From NCBI GenBank assembly GCA_024516035.1, contig CM044960.1:17368183-17432182 (forward strand): a stretch of 64,000 nucleotides of DNA, written 5' to 3'. Under the pieces are notes generated by a model. It saw nothing but the letters and a program-made list of their open reading frames with translations. It was not told the origin of the DNA and did no database searches. Positions within the stretch are counted from its first letter, which is position 1. Each line of letters opens with the position of its first letter. A program made the position numbers and the translations under genes. This document shows positions 34,060 through 47,099 of this stretch, in pieces. This DNA is from Bactericera cockerelli. Taxonomy: Eukaryota; Arthropoda; Insecta; Hemiptera; Triozidae.

Positions 34060-34074
34060 AGTATAAAGAAGTTA
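34060..34074. repeat. SINE target-site duplication, left
   Basis: AGTATAAAGAAGTTA, repeated with one change at 34402-34416. Confidence 0.75.
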
Positions 34075-34401
34075 CCCAGCCTTCGTGGCGTAACGGTTGT
34101 GACTACTGCCCGTCCTCCAGAGATCCTGAGTTCGATCTCCGGTCGGAGCAGATTTTTCACATAATTTTTTCACATTTCCGGCCCTAGCCAGGCTGGGTGA
34201 GGTTAATGTGGGTAGCTGGTACGTTTCTCAGCGAATGGAGGGTAAAACCCCCGTCCCAATCCAGGACGTTAAATCAAATAGAATCGTTGGCGTTAGGAAG
34301 AGCCTCCAGCCGTAAAAAATGTGCCAAAACCAACCAACCTCAACCATGAGGTTGAACAACGTCGACCCTGCTCAAGCGGGATAAGAGAGAGTAAAAGAAA
34401 G
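34075..34401 (+). repeat. Full-length tRNA-headed SINE with RTE-like tail
   Basis: The head has CTTCGTGGCGTAACGGTTGT (A-box) and GAGTTCGATCTCCGG (B-box). The central body (GGCTGGGTGAGGTTAATGTG, GGGTAGCTGG, GGGTAAAACCCCCGTC, GGACGTTAAAT) is the one found behind 5S heads elsewhere. The tail (AGAGCCTCCAGCCGTAAAAA, GTGCCAAAACCAACC, GTCGACCCTGCTCAAGCGGG, ATAAGAGAG) resembles the 3' ends of RTE-type LINEs as I know them. A 15-bp duplication with one mismatch flanks it, so this is a complete insertion of about 327 bp. Confidence 0.8.
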
Positions 34402-34534
34402 AGTATAGAGAAGTTATACAATCAGTTCAAAAATGAAGAATAATTCACTTATCGGTTTTTTTCAATAACTTCTAATGGTCTGTGTCAAACGATTCCTTAC
34501 ATCTAAAAACAAAATGTATCTCTTATTTTAATTT

Positions 34535-34917
34535 GAGGTGACGTCTTTTTAAACTGCATCGTCATATCACGACGTGGTTTTTACCCTCCATTCGCTGGAA
34601 ACTCACACACCAGCTACTCTTCATATTTGTGTTAATCACTTTCGTGATATCACAACTACTCAAACTCACATTACTAAATCTTTGAACCACCGACCTCCAG
34701 GTTACAAGTCCGCCGTCTTGCTGACCAAGCTACTGAGGTCGGTCACACCAGCTACTCTAATTAGCCTTACCCAGCCTGAGTGGGGCCGGAAATAGTCAGC
34801 ATCACGAGGGATTGAATTTGAATGGTTGTTCATCCAAGTCCTAGCCTCGCGGGTCGTTGCTTAACTTCAGTGACTGAACTGTTGTATTCAACGTGCCATC
34901 GACGCTAGTTTAAAATT
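34535..34917 (-). repeat. 5S-headed SINE interrupted by another SINE
   Basis: Read from 34917 on the minus strand, the 5S-like head contains TCAGTCACTGAAGTTAAGCA, then ACGACCCG and CTAGGACTTGGATG. The body follows (CTCAGGCTGGGTAAGGCTAA, GAGTAGCTGG), is split by the 123-bp SINE at 34621-34743, and resumes (GAGTTTCCAGCGAATGGAGG, CACGTCGTGATATGACGATG), ending near AAAAAGACGTCACC. Confidence 0.75.
34621..34743 (-). repeat. 123-bp tRNA-derived SINE nested in a SINE
   Basis: Bounded exactly by a 15-bp duplication, CACACCAGCTACTCT, at 34606-34620 and 34744-34758. On the minus strand it starts ACCGACCTCAGTAGCTTGGT (A-box) and has TTGTAACCTGG in the anticodon region and GGTCGGTGGTTCAAAG (B-box), then a short unrelated tail ending CACAAATATGA. 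This copy defines the family length. Other copies lie at 28785, 50657 and 53588. Confidence 0.85.
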
Positions 34918-37254
34918 TATCTTAAGACAGCTTTTTCCATTAAATTCTCATGTTCTTTATTAATCCACTTTGTGGACAACTAAAAACACAAACATCATTT
35001 GGCAACTACATCACATGGTGAGGACTGAGGACATGCATGTTACAAATTACACATAAGGGCAACATACACATCAGAACATCACTTATACATTATTATGTTA
35101 TGTTCAGCAGCGTACAAAGTGAAGAACCAAAGATCAGATGCTGTGAAAGCTTTGATGTTGTCATGAGATGAGCACCATGTAATCGCATGTTATAATTCTG
35201 ACACGCGGGGAGAATCGAATTTCACGCCAGTATCACCGCGGCCCGTGAGTAGCATCGCGATTTGTTTACCTAGTTTGTTGCCGGGTCGGAAACATGTGAT
35301 AATTAATTATTATTCTTATTCGTCTTAATGTTTTGAAGAGAAAGAATGAGATTACGAAAGATGGGGTGAGAATAACATATTACTCAGAGTATCTGTGAAA
35401 TAGGTGGAATATAGAACTTAAAACAGTTTCAGAGTAAAATTACATAGTTCAAGCTTTGGATGGAATAGGTATAATCCAAAAGTTTTGATGTTACAAAGAT
35501 CACTTCGTAAAAACATAAAAAATTCAGTTAAATCATTAAAAAAAAAAAAAAAAACAGATATGAAGTGGTGTTAGTACAATGTCCAAACCAATATTTGGAA
35601 GATTCTTCCATTTTTTATTTCCCACCTGATAATCTTGAGGTAAAAAAGTAAAAGGTACAGCCTATGATTGGTCCGATAGAATTTGTGACATAATCTTATT
35701 TGGGGGCACCGCCACTTCACACGACGCTCTGAATATTAAAACATCTGAGGGCCTAGCGACCACACCAGACGCTCATTATGTCCTACCTTGTTTATTAAAT
35801 TACAAACAAGGATGTGATCGGCACCCCGGAGTCAATTCAGAGTACTATCTCATCTGATTTTTGTCGATTGGTACGTCTTGAATGCTGCTGTTGTTAAATT
35901 TCTAGGAAGTTATGAAGATTCCAACTTCCACAGTGCCTATCTAACATCTCATTTTATTTCTGAAGATGTATAATGTATCTTATAAATAATAAAAGTTAAT
36001 CTCGATATCAACTCTCTCAAACTCCATTTGACAATAATGAAAAGTCCTAAATTCTCCCAGTCAGCATATTATAATATTAAAAACTCCTCTGAGAGCCGAA
36101 TTATAAAAGAGTTACGAGTAAGATAAGCCAGACTGTTCCTCAAGTTGGGCTATGGAGCACTGGGATTGGATGAAACTCTGTGTCAGGAGATTATGTTTGA
36201 TTCTAGAACAATAGGTAAAGGTTTTTCAATAATATGGATCATAAACACCCTTATTTGTAAAGTCCGCTGATATGGCTCCACTGATGTTGTTTCTTAGTAT
36301 TCATATTGAAATAATTGGTTACTTCTACAATTAACATAAAAAAGACATTTTTTATTAATAAGGTGGTGTTCATTTTATAATTTATTTTATCATTTACGTC
36401 TGTAACAGAATGACTGTTCTAGATCAGAGTACCTGCAATAAGAAATGATTTACATGTAGATACTTACTCGTAAATGACTGTAAGCTAGCATAAGCAAAAT
36501 AAGCTGGATATTATGAATAGGGAGCAACCGTGATATTTGAATAACACCGTTTACAAGATGCTCATCAGTGGAGATTGGATAAGTATCTCATCCAGAAAGC
36601 TGTCGCGTAATTGAGACAGTAACTTTCCACTTATTTTACAATAATCTGAACCATTCCAGCTTGTTAAAATTGCTATAAAATTTCTTCTATTTATAAACTC
36701 ACAAGTAATGTATAAGAACAACATCAGAATGCCTTGAAAAGATTCTTGAGTCACACCTCTTAGACCAGATCCATATCGATTCGATCCTGATTGGGATATC
36801 AAAAGCACAAAACAGGTGGTATAAAGCAAATTATTAATGGTCCTATTTTCACATTGGAAAAAATTGTACACCGATAATATTTTTTTTTTAGTTTTATTAA
36901 ATAATATCTTTTATGATTGAATCTTTTAACAATGGGAGATAACTTTGAGAGCAATATTAGATTAGACTGTGATGGAAAATGTAACAAAATTAGGAGAAAA
37001 CATTATTTATGCTACGATTATTAGTGAAGAAAACGTATTGAAAAGTATAACTTACTGAAGAAAGTATTACTTTGATTTTTGCACATATTATGTGCACAGT
37101 AAAATTTTCAAATAAAAATGAGATTACTAATCTTTTAATGAGTCCATAGTGAATTCTTTTAATATAACATAGCTATCTTCTAAATTGTCATAGACATCTC
37201 TTATACCCTATATCTTATTTAACTCGCCGGAGGTATATTAAAAAATCCAGATTA
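34918..37254. other. Unannotated AT-rich DNA
   Basis: No gene is recognised. A CpG-containing island lies at 35195-35290 and an A-rich run at 35538-35556. A 106-codon minus-strand ORF at 36551-36871 has no motif and I do not call it. Confidence 0.35.
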
Positions 37255-37635
37255 TCACTTCAATCTGACGACTTTATTCCTCTTAAATCCAAGAAAGAAA
37301 TCTTTATCCCGGATCATTATTTGGACAACTCTCTCAATCCAAATTCGTCTAATGCAAACAAGAGAAGATGCTAGATATGACTTCAGGTGACACAAGGGTA
37401 AACAGTCATATGTCAAGAGCACAAAGGATCTAGTGGGGTGATCCAGAACACCCAGCTTCTTCCTCCAAGGCGCCAGATTTGTCACCCTGACACCCTGCCG
37501 CTCTATTTCAGACAAATGATCCGGGGAACTCTTCAGCGGCTCATCCTGAACCAATTCTATTTGTCTTCTTGGTAGGTATTGGTGTGAAATTCTGTTGGGT
37601 CCTATTGTTTCTATTAATATGTACAACACACTCAT
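37255..37635 (-). CDS. Unclassified 126-codon ORF
   Basis: One of the longest open frames outside the LINE. It begins MSVLYILIETIGPNRISHQY and contains SSPDHLSEIERQGVRVTNLA and PWRKKLGVLDHPTRSF, ending in a basic stretch KRNKVVRLK. The left half is polar and the right half is Leu/Cys/Ile-rich. There is no recognised domain, no signal peptide and no clear promoter. It could be a chance ORF, an exon or a remnant of a mobile element protein. Confidence 0.2.
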   Translation of the reverse strand: MSVLYILIETIGPNRISHQYLPRRQIELVQDEPLKSSPDHLSEIERQGVRVTNLAPWRKKLGVLDHPTRSFVLLTYDCLPLCHLKSYLASSLVCIRRIWIERVVQIMIRDKDFFLGFKRNKVVRLK

Positions 37636-37639
37636 AAAT

Positions 37640-40600
37640 CATTATCTCTTGCGGTTTGTCGACTGCTAAGTTGCTTTGCTTGAACAACAACTGGGCTATC
37701 TACTAAAGAGACGTCAATTCTTCAAAGGTATAATATTTTCCACATTCTAGTTAACTTATTTGCTAAGTATTATTGTGGGTATAACATTTTGACTTGAATG
37801 TAATGGAAATTACTGGAATATAGTGAGAAAGACTTGAAATTTTCTGTAAAAAAGAGGTTACGAGATATACTAATGAACTTTCCTAATTAGGTATCCCTGA
37901 ATTTTGGAGAACATTCCAATGATTTTCAGTTTTATTTGTTTCAAGAGAGAGAAAATATCATTTATGTACTTCAAAGTGTTATGTTTGGTAAAGTTGGAGA
38001 AAGCATCTCTTCAGTGCACTCACTATCACGAAGAATACCTACATCAGAATTAGGACATGTATCAAAAATTATTTTTTGGTCTATATTGGAAAAATACACA
38101 GGTAGGTTATGGAGAAATTTTAATTTAGCTAAATTTGGTACAGGATTAACCCTTATCTTGGCAGAGAATTTCAATTTTTAATTTATTATTGGATGGTTGG
38201 ATGGAAGGACTATTATTGGATGGTTGGATGGAAGAGCTCCATCCTGCCACTTTAAATAAAGCGTTTAAAAATTGAAATAATTTTAAATGTTCTGTGGAAG
38301 AAAAAATGCTTTAGGATTAATTTTTGGCCAATAGAGTAAAAAAAAACTGATGGTATCCAAATATACACATTGCCAAGATAAGGGTTAAAGAGCTTCTGGG
38401 ATTGCTGATTATCAAAAAGACGAGTCTTCAATTACTGACAGCTTTGATACCTAATGCATAACTATGTCTAATCTCAGAGAGATAACAGACATGACCTTGC
38501 TCTGAAGTGTAAACTCATCGTAAAATTAAAACAATAAATCATCGCCAAGCATTTCACAACAGAAAACAATAAAAGTAAATCAAATTATAGCCAGTGTATA
38601 GTTTTCTCTTTAACTCAATATAATATGATGAGAATTATTTACAGTAAATAAAATAAAAAAGTTCACAAAAATATATACGACACAAATAAATACTTGGAAA
38701 AAAACTAATAAAAAGGAGACTGGAATGGGAGAAAATGAAAAGTAATAAAAATGATAAACTGTTTGTAGACGACAAAATATAATCAAATAAATTGTTAAAA
38801 ACATATTATGTGGATGAAAATGAGTGTCGGAAAGAGAACAGAAGAGAAGATTTAGAGGAAACTAAAGAAAATGATGGAGATCAGATGACCCTGACTATTG
38901 CGAAAAAATAAAAGAGAAAGCTGCACTGCGCCGCGGCGCTGCGATAAAAGTCTATTTCCATCCACCAAAGAACACTTCGTGTAAAAATAGTCGTCAAGTG
39001 TTGGAATAATTAAAAAGAACTGATATCAAAACCGTCAATTTTCTATGTGTTGAAGAAATTCAATTAAAATAATAGCCTCACAACAACACCCTTGGGCAAA
39101 CTTCGATTTGGTATTTTGAGAATCTAACCAAAAAATAGCCGATTCTCATTAAAGAACAATGTTTTATAGTTACAAAACCACGTCCTTGTCTACATACTGT
39201 TTTGTTCTGAAATTTATGTGTAGTAAGTTTGCAAACAAAGCGGTCTTGACGAGCGATCTACTCCCGGCGAGCTTGATTATGTGTTAACACTGTTACCAAA
39301 GTTTTATACTGTAACTATCAAATCACAGTTTTAATAAAAAGGCACTTGTTTTTTAAGAGGGTATACACAATACACATTACACAGTCATGATTGCAAATTT
39401 TCATTGTTTCACTGGGAGGCAAAATCCATCGTCTGAAAATTCAACTTGGTAAAACTTTTTCACGGGCACAAACCTTCCAAACTTTCGTGGTATGTTCTTC
39501 TTTAACTCTTTTCTCATATTTGTACTCTTTCTTATTCTTCTTGTCCCTTCAGAGAAAAGTCATGAATATTCGAAAATTCAAATGAGGATTGCCGAGCGAG
39601 CAGTCAGCACCTACTCCTGCATGGATGGCTTGCTCTCGCTGTCGCTGTAAATTGAAACTTGTTCCAGCCCCGGCACGGGTATTATGTATTATCATAAATG
39701 AATAATTTGTGTGCGTTATTATTTCATTTTAGTGTAAGAAGCTTACGATTTTAGCATTTCTGAGACCAAGTGCCACTGATTAAAACAAGCCTATTACAAT
39801 TTGGAGGTTTTCTGTACAGGATGTAGCGATTGTACCAGACAGAAGATGCTGTCTGTTGTGCTTACAAAGGACATTAGTAATTACTATTGAGAACTTAGTA
39901 ATGGAAATTGCATACCTCAGACCACAATGTAAAACAGACTGTGTGAGAGTAAACAAGCTAATTTACTCGTATATCTTAATTAGTACGTTCATTTTGTGCC
40001 TGAAATCTTAATGTAACTCGAATTCAAAGTGGTTGTCTGGTTGTATCTATTGTTTGATAAAAGTCGTGTTGTGTAGTTTAGAAGAAACTTTGCATTTTCT
40101 AATATAAGGTAAAAAGCTATATCAAATCTATCCAGCTACTCATGTAAATCACAAAAAAACCTAACCCTCACGTTACAGAAGCTTAGTTCCTCTTGCGGAT
40201 CTAGTGCACTCGACGTGTCAGGTTGATCAATAATATTCATATTTCCACATTCTATTCAGTTTTGTCTGCTATTAGAATAGCAACGGATGAGTATTAAGAC
40301 ATTTGAAGAACATCCCTGGATATGGCCACAAAACTTAGTCTGTAAAAAATATTTCCAACAGAGCTTCTTAAAAGTTTCTCTCCCAGTACTCACCTCGCTG
40401 GCATTACAAGGTGTCTACAAAGGTGATGATTATCAGGCCGAATATTTACGAGACTTGGGCTGCGCCAATGTTGAGTGTTATAGAAATGTTCCGTAGTGAC
40501 TGCTGTATCAGCTAGAGGTATCTGTGGCGGGATTTATTGAGACCCGATACAATGTGCGGCGGAAGATTTGTTAGGATTTATTGGGATAGTGACCAGAAAC

Positions 40601-43223
40601 ATGTTTTTTGTGTTCACATTCATTTTGTTCTTCGCCTTCTTGCATAAGTTTCTTTTTGAATAATACTGATGTTACAATACAGAGGTAATCTAAAAATGGC
40701 CCAACAGAAATAAAAATGTTTTTTATTTGTCATATTATAAGTGCAGATATTTTAAATAGACTAGATATAAGTACTTTTCGGTTCCTCTACTTACTACATA
40801 CTTGCAAATTTTTAACTCTGAAGAAGAAGTTCATTCCGCTCGTAAGTATACACTGATGCAGATAAGTCTCTCTGTTATATGCTCTTGAGATGGCTGTGTT
40901 GAGACCAATTCAATAGAATGCTCGACAACATACATTGGTTTGCGTCGGAAAATTTATGTACTAATATTTCAATCTCAATAATAATTAAAAAGATACAATG
41001 CCTGAAGTTTCAGTATCTACCATACCCTGTATATCGAAACTAGAAATAAGTATATTCACAGACACACAATCATTACGGGCATGAATTATGTGTTCCGAGA
41101 TAATAGCAGACCCAATGTGTGAAAATGATATTATTTATAACTGAGTTACAATAAATTTCTTATAATAACAACATCTGCATTAACACTTCTCGGAATTTGG
41201 ACTGAAATCTTGGATTCTCATCTTCAGGCGGAGCACATGGCCAGTTTCTTCAGTAAGAAACTTTAACCGCGACTCAAGAAACGAGTGAGATGAATCTGGA
41301 TCCATGGGCTAAATTTCAGAAACTATCAAACTAGGTATGGAATTAAATATGTACGAGTATAACAGTAACATAAAATATTTTCTTTCTATTTTTGATAGAT
41401 TTAACCAATCAGAAAAAAGTAGACATAAAATTTACTATGGAGTAGGAATAGATGTAAAAAGTTCTGTTAGTACCACATATTTCTTTTTTTGGACGGTTGT
41501 GAGTTGGAAGGAGAAGGCACTGTTTAGATTTAAATACTGATATGAGATATTGATTTAGAATTATATTTGGATATAGATTTTAGTTTCAGATTAAGATTGT
41601 GATTTTAATTCTCAAGACTCTCCAAAGACTAAAGAATTTAAAACCATTCTTATAATAAATAAAGGCCTTAAATCAAATTGGATAAAATGAAAGACAAGTA
41701 GTCCTGTTCAAGAAGTAAATATAACCAAGTACATTAGCATATTGTATCTCAAAATAATGTCCATCAAAAATACACCAATTTTTGTATAAATACTGGTTTG
41801 ATTTTGTGGTACCTCTCCATACATTTCAAGTGTTTACATAATCTGCTAAACTAATAATATTCGTATGTATGAAAATATCAAACCTGAACATCAGTAGTCT
41901 TTCCAAAGATAAATGGCAATAAATTTCAGCCATAAATATGCTTCATATATCTGTGATGTTGTTCTTTACATTGGACCAATGCCAAACCAAAATCAATTTT
42001 TCATATGTCATAAAAATGTGTTTGAGAACAACCCACTTTATTTTGTAGAAAATACTATCTAGTTCCATACCTACATTACCTACGTCCCTAAATTTTTGGA
42101 TAGAGCTTTTTATTGTTGTTCCTTCATTTAACTGTAAAAAGAGTCGTTCAATTGTAATAATTCAATAGAGAGTTTAGCCCTCTAGTATCTATGTAATGTA
42201 GTTCCAACTTTTGTCATTTTCTCCAAATCTACGGGTTATTAAAAAAATAAAAATTAAAAGCACAAAATATATAATTATGTAAATGATAGCATATGTAAGA
42301 ATAAGAAGAAAGAGAGAAAGAAGAGATAAATTAGAATCAGAAAGGAAGAGAGAACAAGATGAACGGAAACAAAGAAACGAAACGGAAAAAGAGAGGAAGA
42401 ATAATCTCTAGTCTCAAATACATAAATATTATGTATTTCAGTTGGGCACAACTGAACAAAACGCGTGATACTAAAAAGAATTTGTAACGTATTAAAAAAT
42501 TGCCGAATCCATAAAAGTTTTATCTTTCAAATTTAGGATCCCAGAAACAAATAAAATTTTATGCTAGGTTCATCAGATAGATAGTCCTCACAAAGGCCTT
42601 GGTCGCTTTTTGGCTTTTCGGATTTTTTATGCTGATGCCATTTTCATTGTGTTATCCGTTCTATCTTTATGATTCCTCCCACTATGTTCTCTTCCAATAT
42701 TTTCCGACCAAATTATCATTTCGTTTCAAGTCCTTCCATTCATGAATAATAACGACTCAAGGAAAAAAATACATATTGAATTTATTGATCGCTACATTAA
42801 TTACCTATTACATAATTTATCTGAGGAAATTCTGTTGTTTCTTATAATTTGTGTAAGATTGTGTTTTAATATAAAATATTCTGCCTAGATTTGTTGCCTG
42901 AGGTTTTTCTTTTTCAATAGCTTGAAAATAAATTTCCCATATTTTGAAAGTATTGGTGAGTATAAGTTGGACTCTAACGTGCCTAGGGACTTTTATTTTG
43001 GACGAAGCCAAGTTCCAAGCTGTATTGAAGACAGATGAGGATTTGAAAAGGAAAACTTAGACGAGAAAAGGGACGACTAGAAGAAAAGATCTTTGTGAAA
43101 AGACTTTCAGTGTTATTAATACAAAGAGCAGGGAGTAGCAGCAGCATCCAACACAATAGCTTGAAAGTCACATGGGTTATTAAACTTTTTTAACTCTGGG
43201 TCTTTAGAATATTATTTCAAGTT
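37640..43223. other. Unannotated DNA
   Basis: About 5.6 kb of mostly AT-rich sequence. A GC-richer patch at 40390-40530 is open for about 46 codons on the minus strand and ends at a donor (GCGAG|GTGAGT at 40390), but I see no homology. A purine-rich stretch lies at 42300-42400. No other structure is clear apart from the duplication at 38184. Confidence 0.35.
38184..38237. repeat. 27-bp tandem duplication
   Basis: TATTATTGGATGGTTGGATG then GAAGGAC, repeated directly with small end changes. Confidence 0.75.
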
Positions 43224-43507
43224 TTACTTGGCACTCCTCAACCCCCCTGGTGTCCTGTCTTCTGCTCCGACACCTCTCCTCATAAATTCCGCCGCCTCAA
43301 CTCTCTCCAGTATGTCATTTGCTGTTTCCTTTCGTGTACACATTGGCTGACAAATTCTACACTCAGAGTCGTCACTCCTGGATGCGACTATGTTTAAATT
43401 GGCATTCGGTTGAGCAGTAAATTGCAGAGGAAACCGAGAGAAGCGGTGAGAACTGTCACCGTGCTCACTTTTCCATTGTTTCAGCGCGTGTAACACTTTT
43501 ACCCGGC
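43224..43507 (-). CDS. Candidate exon 3 of a minus-strand gene
   Basis: An acceptor with a pyrimidine-rich lead (TTCAACTCTGCCTGTGACCAG) precedes 43507. The exon begins with two bases completing the codon split at the end of the 47100-47184 exon, then 93 codons to a stop at 43224. Composition is coding-like and GC-richer than the flanks. Segments include RVKVLHALKQWKSEHGD, NLNIVASRSDDSECRICQPM and ANDILERVEAAEFMRRG. Three Cys residues cluster as CRICQPMC, which is too few for a classic zinc finger. It may instead splice out before the stop at a GT in AGGAGAG|GTGTCG. The family is not recognised. Confidence 0.38.
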
Positions 43508-45111
43508 CTGGTCACAGGCAGAGTTGAATAAAATTATCATAATCCTCGCAGCCACCGCTGCTGTTGATAAATTGTCCGTCTTGTTAGAGCTTTTGAACTT
43601 GGGGCCATAGCCTACTTTACATCGATAGGTGGAGATAGTTACCACGTCCGTGGCGGACATACAAATGGCACAGACGAGTCAGTTGAGATGTGGTATCACT
43701 ACAACCTTATCCTCATACTCCACTCATGTAACCTAAAAGTTGACTCAAAATATTTGACTGTTATCGTTAAAAAAATAATTCAATTAAGTCTAAAAAAAAT
43801 CAACTTAATAGAATATTTGGTATAGTTATACTTTATCATCAAAACCTAATATTGAGCAAAAATCCACCTGTTCTTAGCTCATATGGAAGGTAAACAGATT
43901 TAAAGAATCTTTCATTACAAAATCGTTTGAGAATATTTTTAGGTACATACATGGATGTGGTAAGTAGATACCATACAGTAAGGCTAAATCATCAAGATAT
44001 TTTCATCCATGTGTTGGTCCCGCCACTGACAGGACTCTTACAGAGACGCAGCCATTGGATGCCTTCTATGGTCATCACACAGAATATTCACACTCCTAAT
44101 ATTATTGAGGAGCTCACAAGGTGTGATATCAGAGGCGGCATAACACATTTCACGTGAGAATAGCCTCCTAATCCAAAGTCCTGTTAGTACCAGGAAAAAT
44201 GGGGATATCGAGTAAATATTATCTTGGGTCTTGAATTTGAATACCAATATTAGCTTGATTCGACAGCAGACATAATACAATACATAACTTGGAGATCGGT
44301 GGTTTGATTTCCAAGGAAATTTTGTAAGACGGGGGTTGAGAAATAAAATCATACCATCACTTTTGAAAAAATCCCAACTTTTCTTGGATCAATAGTGTAA
44401 ATCTTACTCTTGCACACTTCATAGATGATACACTATCAAGAAATCTTAATCTTGCACACTTCATAGATGATAAACTACCAAGAATTTCCTATGATGATGG
44501 GTAAAAAATATTGGAAGTGTGAAGATTGCAAGCAGTGCTCTAAAAGCCGTCAGGAAGGTGTGAAGCCGTTATAAAAGACTTACATCCTTATGATATCATC
44601 AGTAATAATTACAAACGCCCATTTCCGACAATTTTCGTTACGAACCTAGAAGACAATGATCTTCGAAATATTGTTTCCATACATCACCCTCACTGTAATT
44701 TTCAGTCCGGACATAGACAGAAGATTTATATCAGAGCAGACCCTCTTGAGTTCTTGAGCCCTGGAAAGAATCAGGAGTTCCATTGTCTTAAAGACTTAGT
44801 TAAATTCTTTTCTCGTACATTCATCGCTCATAGGATAGTCTTTTGTCATATATGGTTGTGTTCAAACAACAAAAGCTGAAGAATATTTGTACAAATTTGG
44901 TTTTTTGAAGATAGTGGTTAAAGAACAGAACATTTTAATCTAACATCGATACCTATGAGTTGACTAATCATTAAAATGGGAAGTATTGTGTTTCCTCTAA
45001 TATCAGAGAATATTAGAATGACCTTTTGTCTATTCAAACTTATGAGTTTAATATTCTGTTTGGGAAAAATATAAATTCTTCTCAACAAAAGAATACTTAT
45101 ATAGGTACCTG

Positions 45112-45115
<4 letters not shown>
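43508..45115. other. Proposed intron sequence, partly GC-richer
   Basis: Contains a GC-richer patch at 43500-43700, right beside the proposed acceptor. The rest is AT-rich with a 42-bp duplication at 44400. I see no further exon. Confidence 0.3.
44400..44483. repeat. 42-bp tandem duplication
   Basis: Two adjacent units (44400-44441 and 44442-44483) sharing TCTTGCACACTTCATAGATG, with four differences by eye. Confidence 0.8.
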
Positions 45116-45153
<38 letters not shown>

Positions 45154-45225
45154 TGGGGTTTAACGTCGCTTTCAACTGCCATGGTCATATCACGACGGGG
45201 GTTTTACCCTCCATTCGCAGAAAAT
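45116..45225 (-). repeat. 5'-truncated SINE with 35-base poly(A)
   Basis: The T-run at 45116-45150 is a minus-strand poly(A) tail. It is preceded on that strand by GCGACGTTAAACCCCACTT and by CCATGGCAGTTGAAA, TCGTGATATGA and GGGTAAAACCCCCG, which is the 3' half of the shared SINE body. The copy is truncated at about 45225. It gives the cleanest view of the poly(A)-type 3' end. Confidence 0.78.
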
Positions 45226-47099
45226 TATACAATTACTAAACTTTATGTTACAAATTTGAACATTCAATTCAAAGCATTTTACTGATTTACTCTTTGTTTT
45301 GAACTGAAGAGCTACTACGATTCAAATTCGTTTCCATCGGAGAAAGGAGAGAAAGAAAGGCGTCGCCCAAGACTCAGAGAGCTGGGATCTCTACTTGTGT
45401 CATCGCAGTGGGTGGCATTTTATATGCCTCTTCCTCCGACCCCATAGACCCCGGAACCTAGCAATCTCCGGAGTTTAATGACGAAATAATAGAGTCGTAT
45501 AGTGTCCCCCATTATCAGCCTAGACTCTACAGAGGAAGTGTTTACCATATGGATGCAACCTCTTTGGTTTCTACAGTTGGACGCTGTCTTTGATTCAATT
45601 ACTTGAGTCAAGTTTCTTTGTGTTTGTATGTAGGTAGATAAATAGGTTCTTGAAAGGAGCGGTACTGATCTAAATCTATATTTTTCTTTTTTCTTGCATT
45701 TATTCCATCAAAAACTTTTCAACGACGAACCATGTCCCCAGACTTTTATTTTTAATGAAAAATTTTCTAAATTATCTGTTGTCCAAATTTAATAATAATT
45801 ATTATCCAATATCTTTTATAAATCCTACAGGTAATTCAAAAGGAAGTAAGGCATATTCATAAACTTTTTCCTCTGAAGAAAGGAAACTAAAAATTGCCAC
45901 CTTATACTCATACATTAGTCCAAGACCATAAATGTAGGTATCAGAGTAGCTAGTAGTTATGAAAAATTTCTAATATGTAGTTATAAAACGATATTTTTCA
46001 TAATGCTACCATAAGTCTGTCATTACACGATAAATATACCTAGACAATTAAGTAGTTATTACGAGATACGAAGTACGATGACCCGACAAAGCACATCACC
46101 ATAATTGGAGATGTAAAAACAGTAAATCATATAAGTAGTGTTATTAAAAAAACAAAAACAATAACACTAATTATACAGAGTTTATAGTCCGTCTCTCGAG
46201 TCAAAAAAGAATTCCTATTGATATTTATACTATCCGACAAGATATTTTTTATTTCAGACGCCACCTGAATCGAACCGGAACTTCTGAACTGAAACTCCTG
46301 GAACCACCTTCTTTTTATTACTATGCAGAGTTTTTGGATAACAATAATTATGCGGAGCATTAAACTTGGGCTAAGGAGTTGAGTATGTGCTCTTCCCGTG
46401 AGATGTTCTTTATTGCACGAGTAAATATAAGGAGTGGTAAGCTGGATTAAATTCCACACCCAGGCGAGGCTCTTGTGATCTAGGCTCTAGCTGGTTGATA
46501 ATGGAAACTACCAAAAATATCATGAAATTACTTGAAGCTTAAACTTAAAAACAAATAACTATCGATAACACCTAGCATTTTGATTGATTGATTGATATCC
46601 AACATGGACTTGAAATTTTAACTAAAAAAAAAACATCATTTGTTAGGGAATAGAATAGATATCTTTCGAATTGGTAAGATAAATAGATACACCATAGTTA
46701 CAAAATTATTTGTTTGTAATTACTGCATTTATCAAAGTCGCTTGATTGAGAACTTTTTAGGTATTAGGTATATGGTCTTGTTTTCAATTGCCACAATGGA
46801 AGTAGACAGACGTACTGTCTAATATCTTGCAGTAAGATTTACTCAGCACAAGCCATGAACAGAGCACAGGAAAGCCCAATACTGCAGGCAGTAGGCCAGG
46901 ACAGAACCCATACAGCTCACAACACCGTCGAAGCCATACGCTCACAGTTAGAATTCATTGAATGAACAATGATCCTGAAACCATGCCAGAGAATAACAGA
47001 AGAACTTGTTACTGAAACAAAATAGATAGAAAGAATAGAGACAGGGCTTGGCATACTTTCTTAAGCCAGCAAATAATTAAAATCTCAATGGGTACTCAC
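45226..47099. other. Unannotated DNA
   Basis: Includes a GC-richer patch at 45330-45600 without a convincing frame. A minus-strand B-box-like GGTTCGATTCAGG near 46265-46280 may be another SINE remnant. Confidence 0.3.

Noticed and set aside
34075..34150. Functional tRNA gene at the SINE head
   Set aside because: The A- and B-boxes are present but the acceptor and anticodon stems do not pair properly, and the unit is repeated with a SINE body and target duplications.
36551..36871. 106-codon minus-strand ORF considered as a chemoreceptor fragment
   Set aside because: Hydrophobic stretches are short and no conserved receptor motif is visible. Chance is more likely in AT-rich DNA.
46127..46459. 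110-codon minus-strand ORF
   Set aside because: It overlaps a tRNA-like B-box remnant, composition is not coding-like, and there is no motif.
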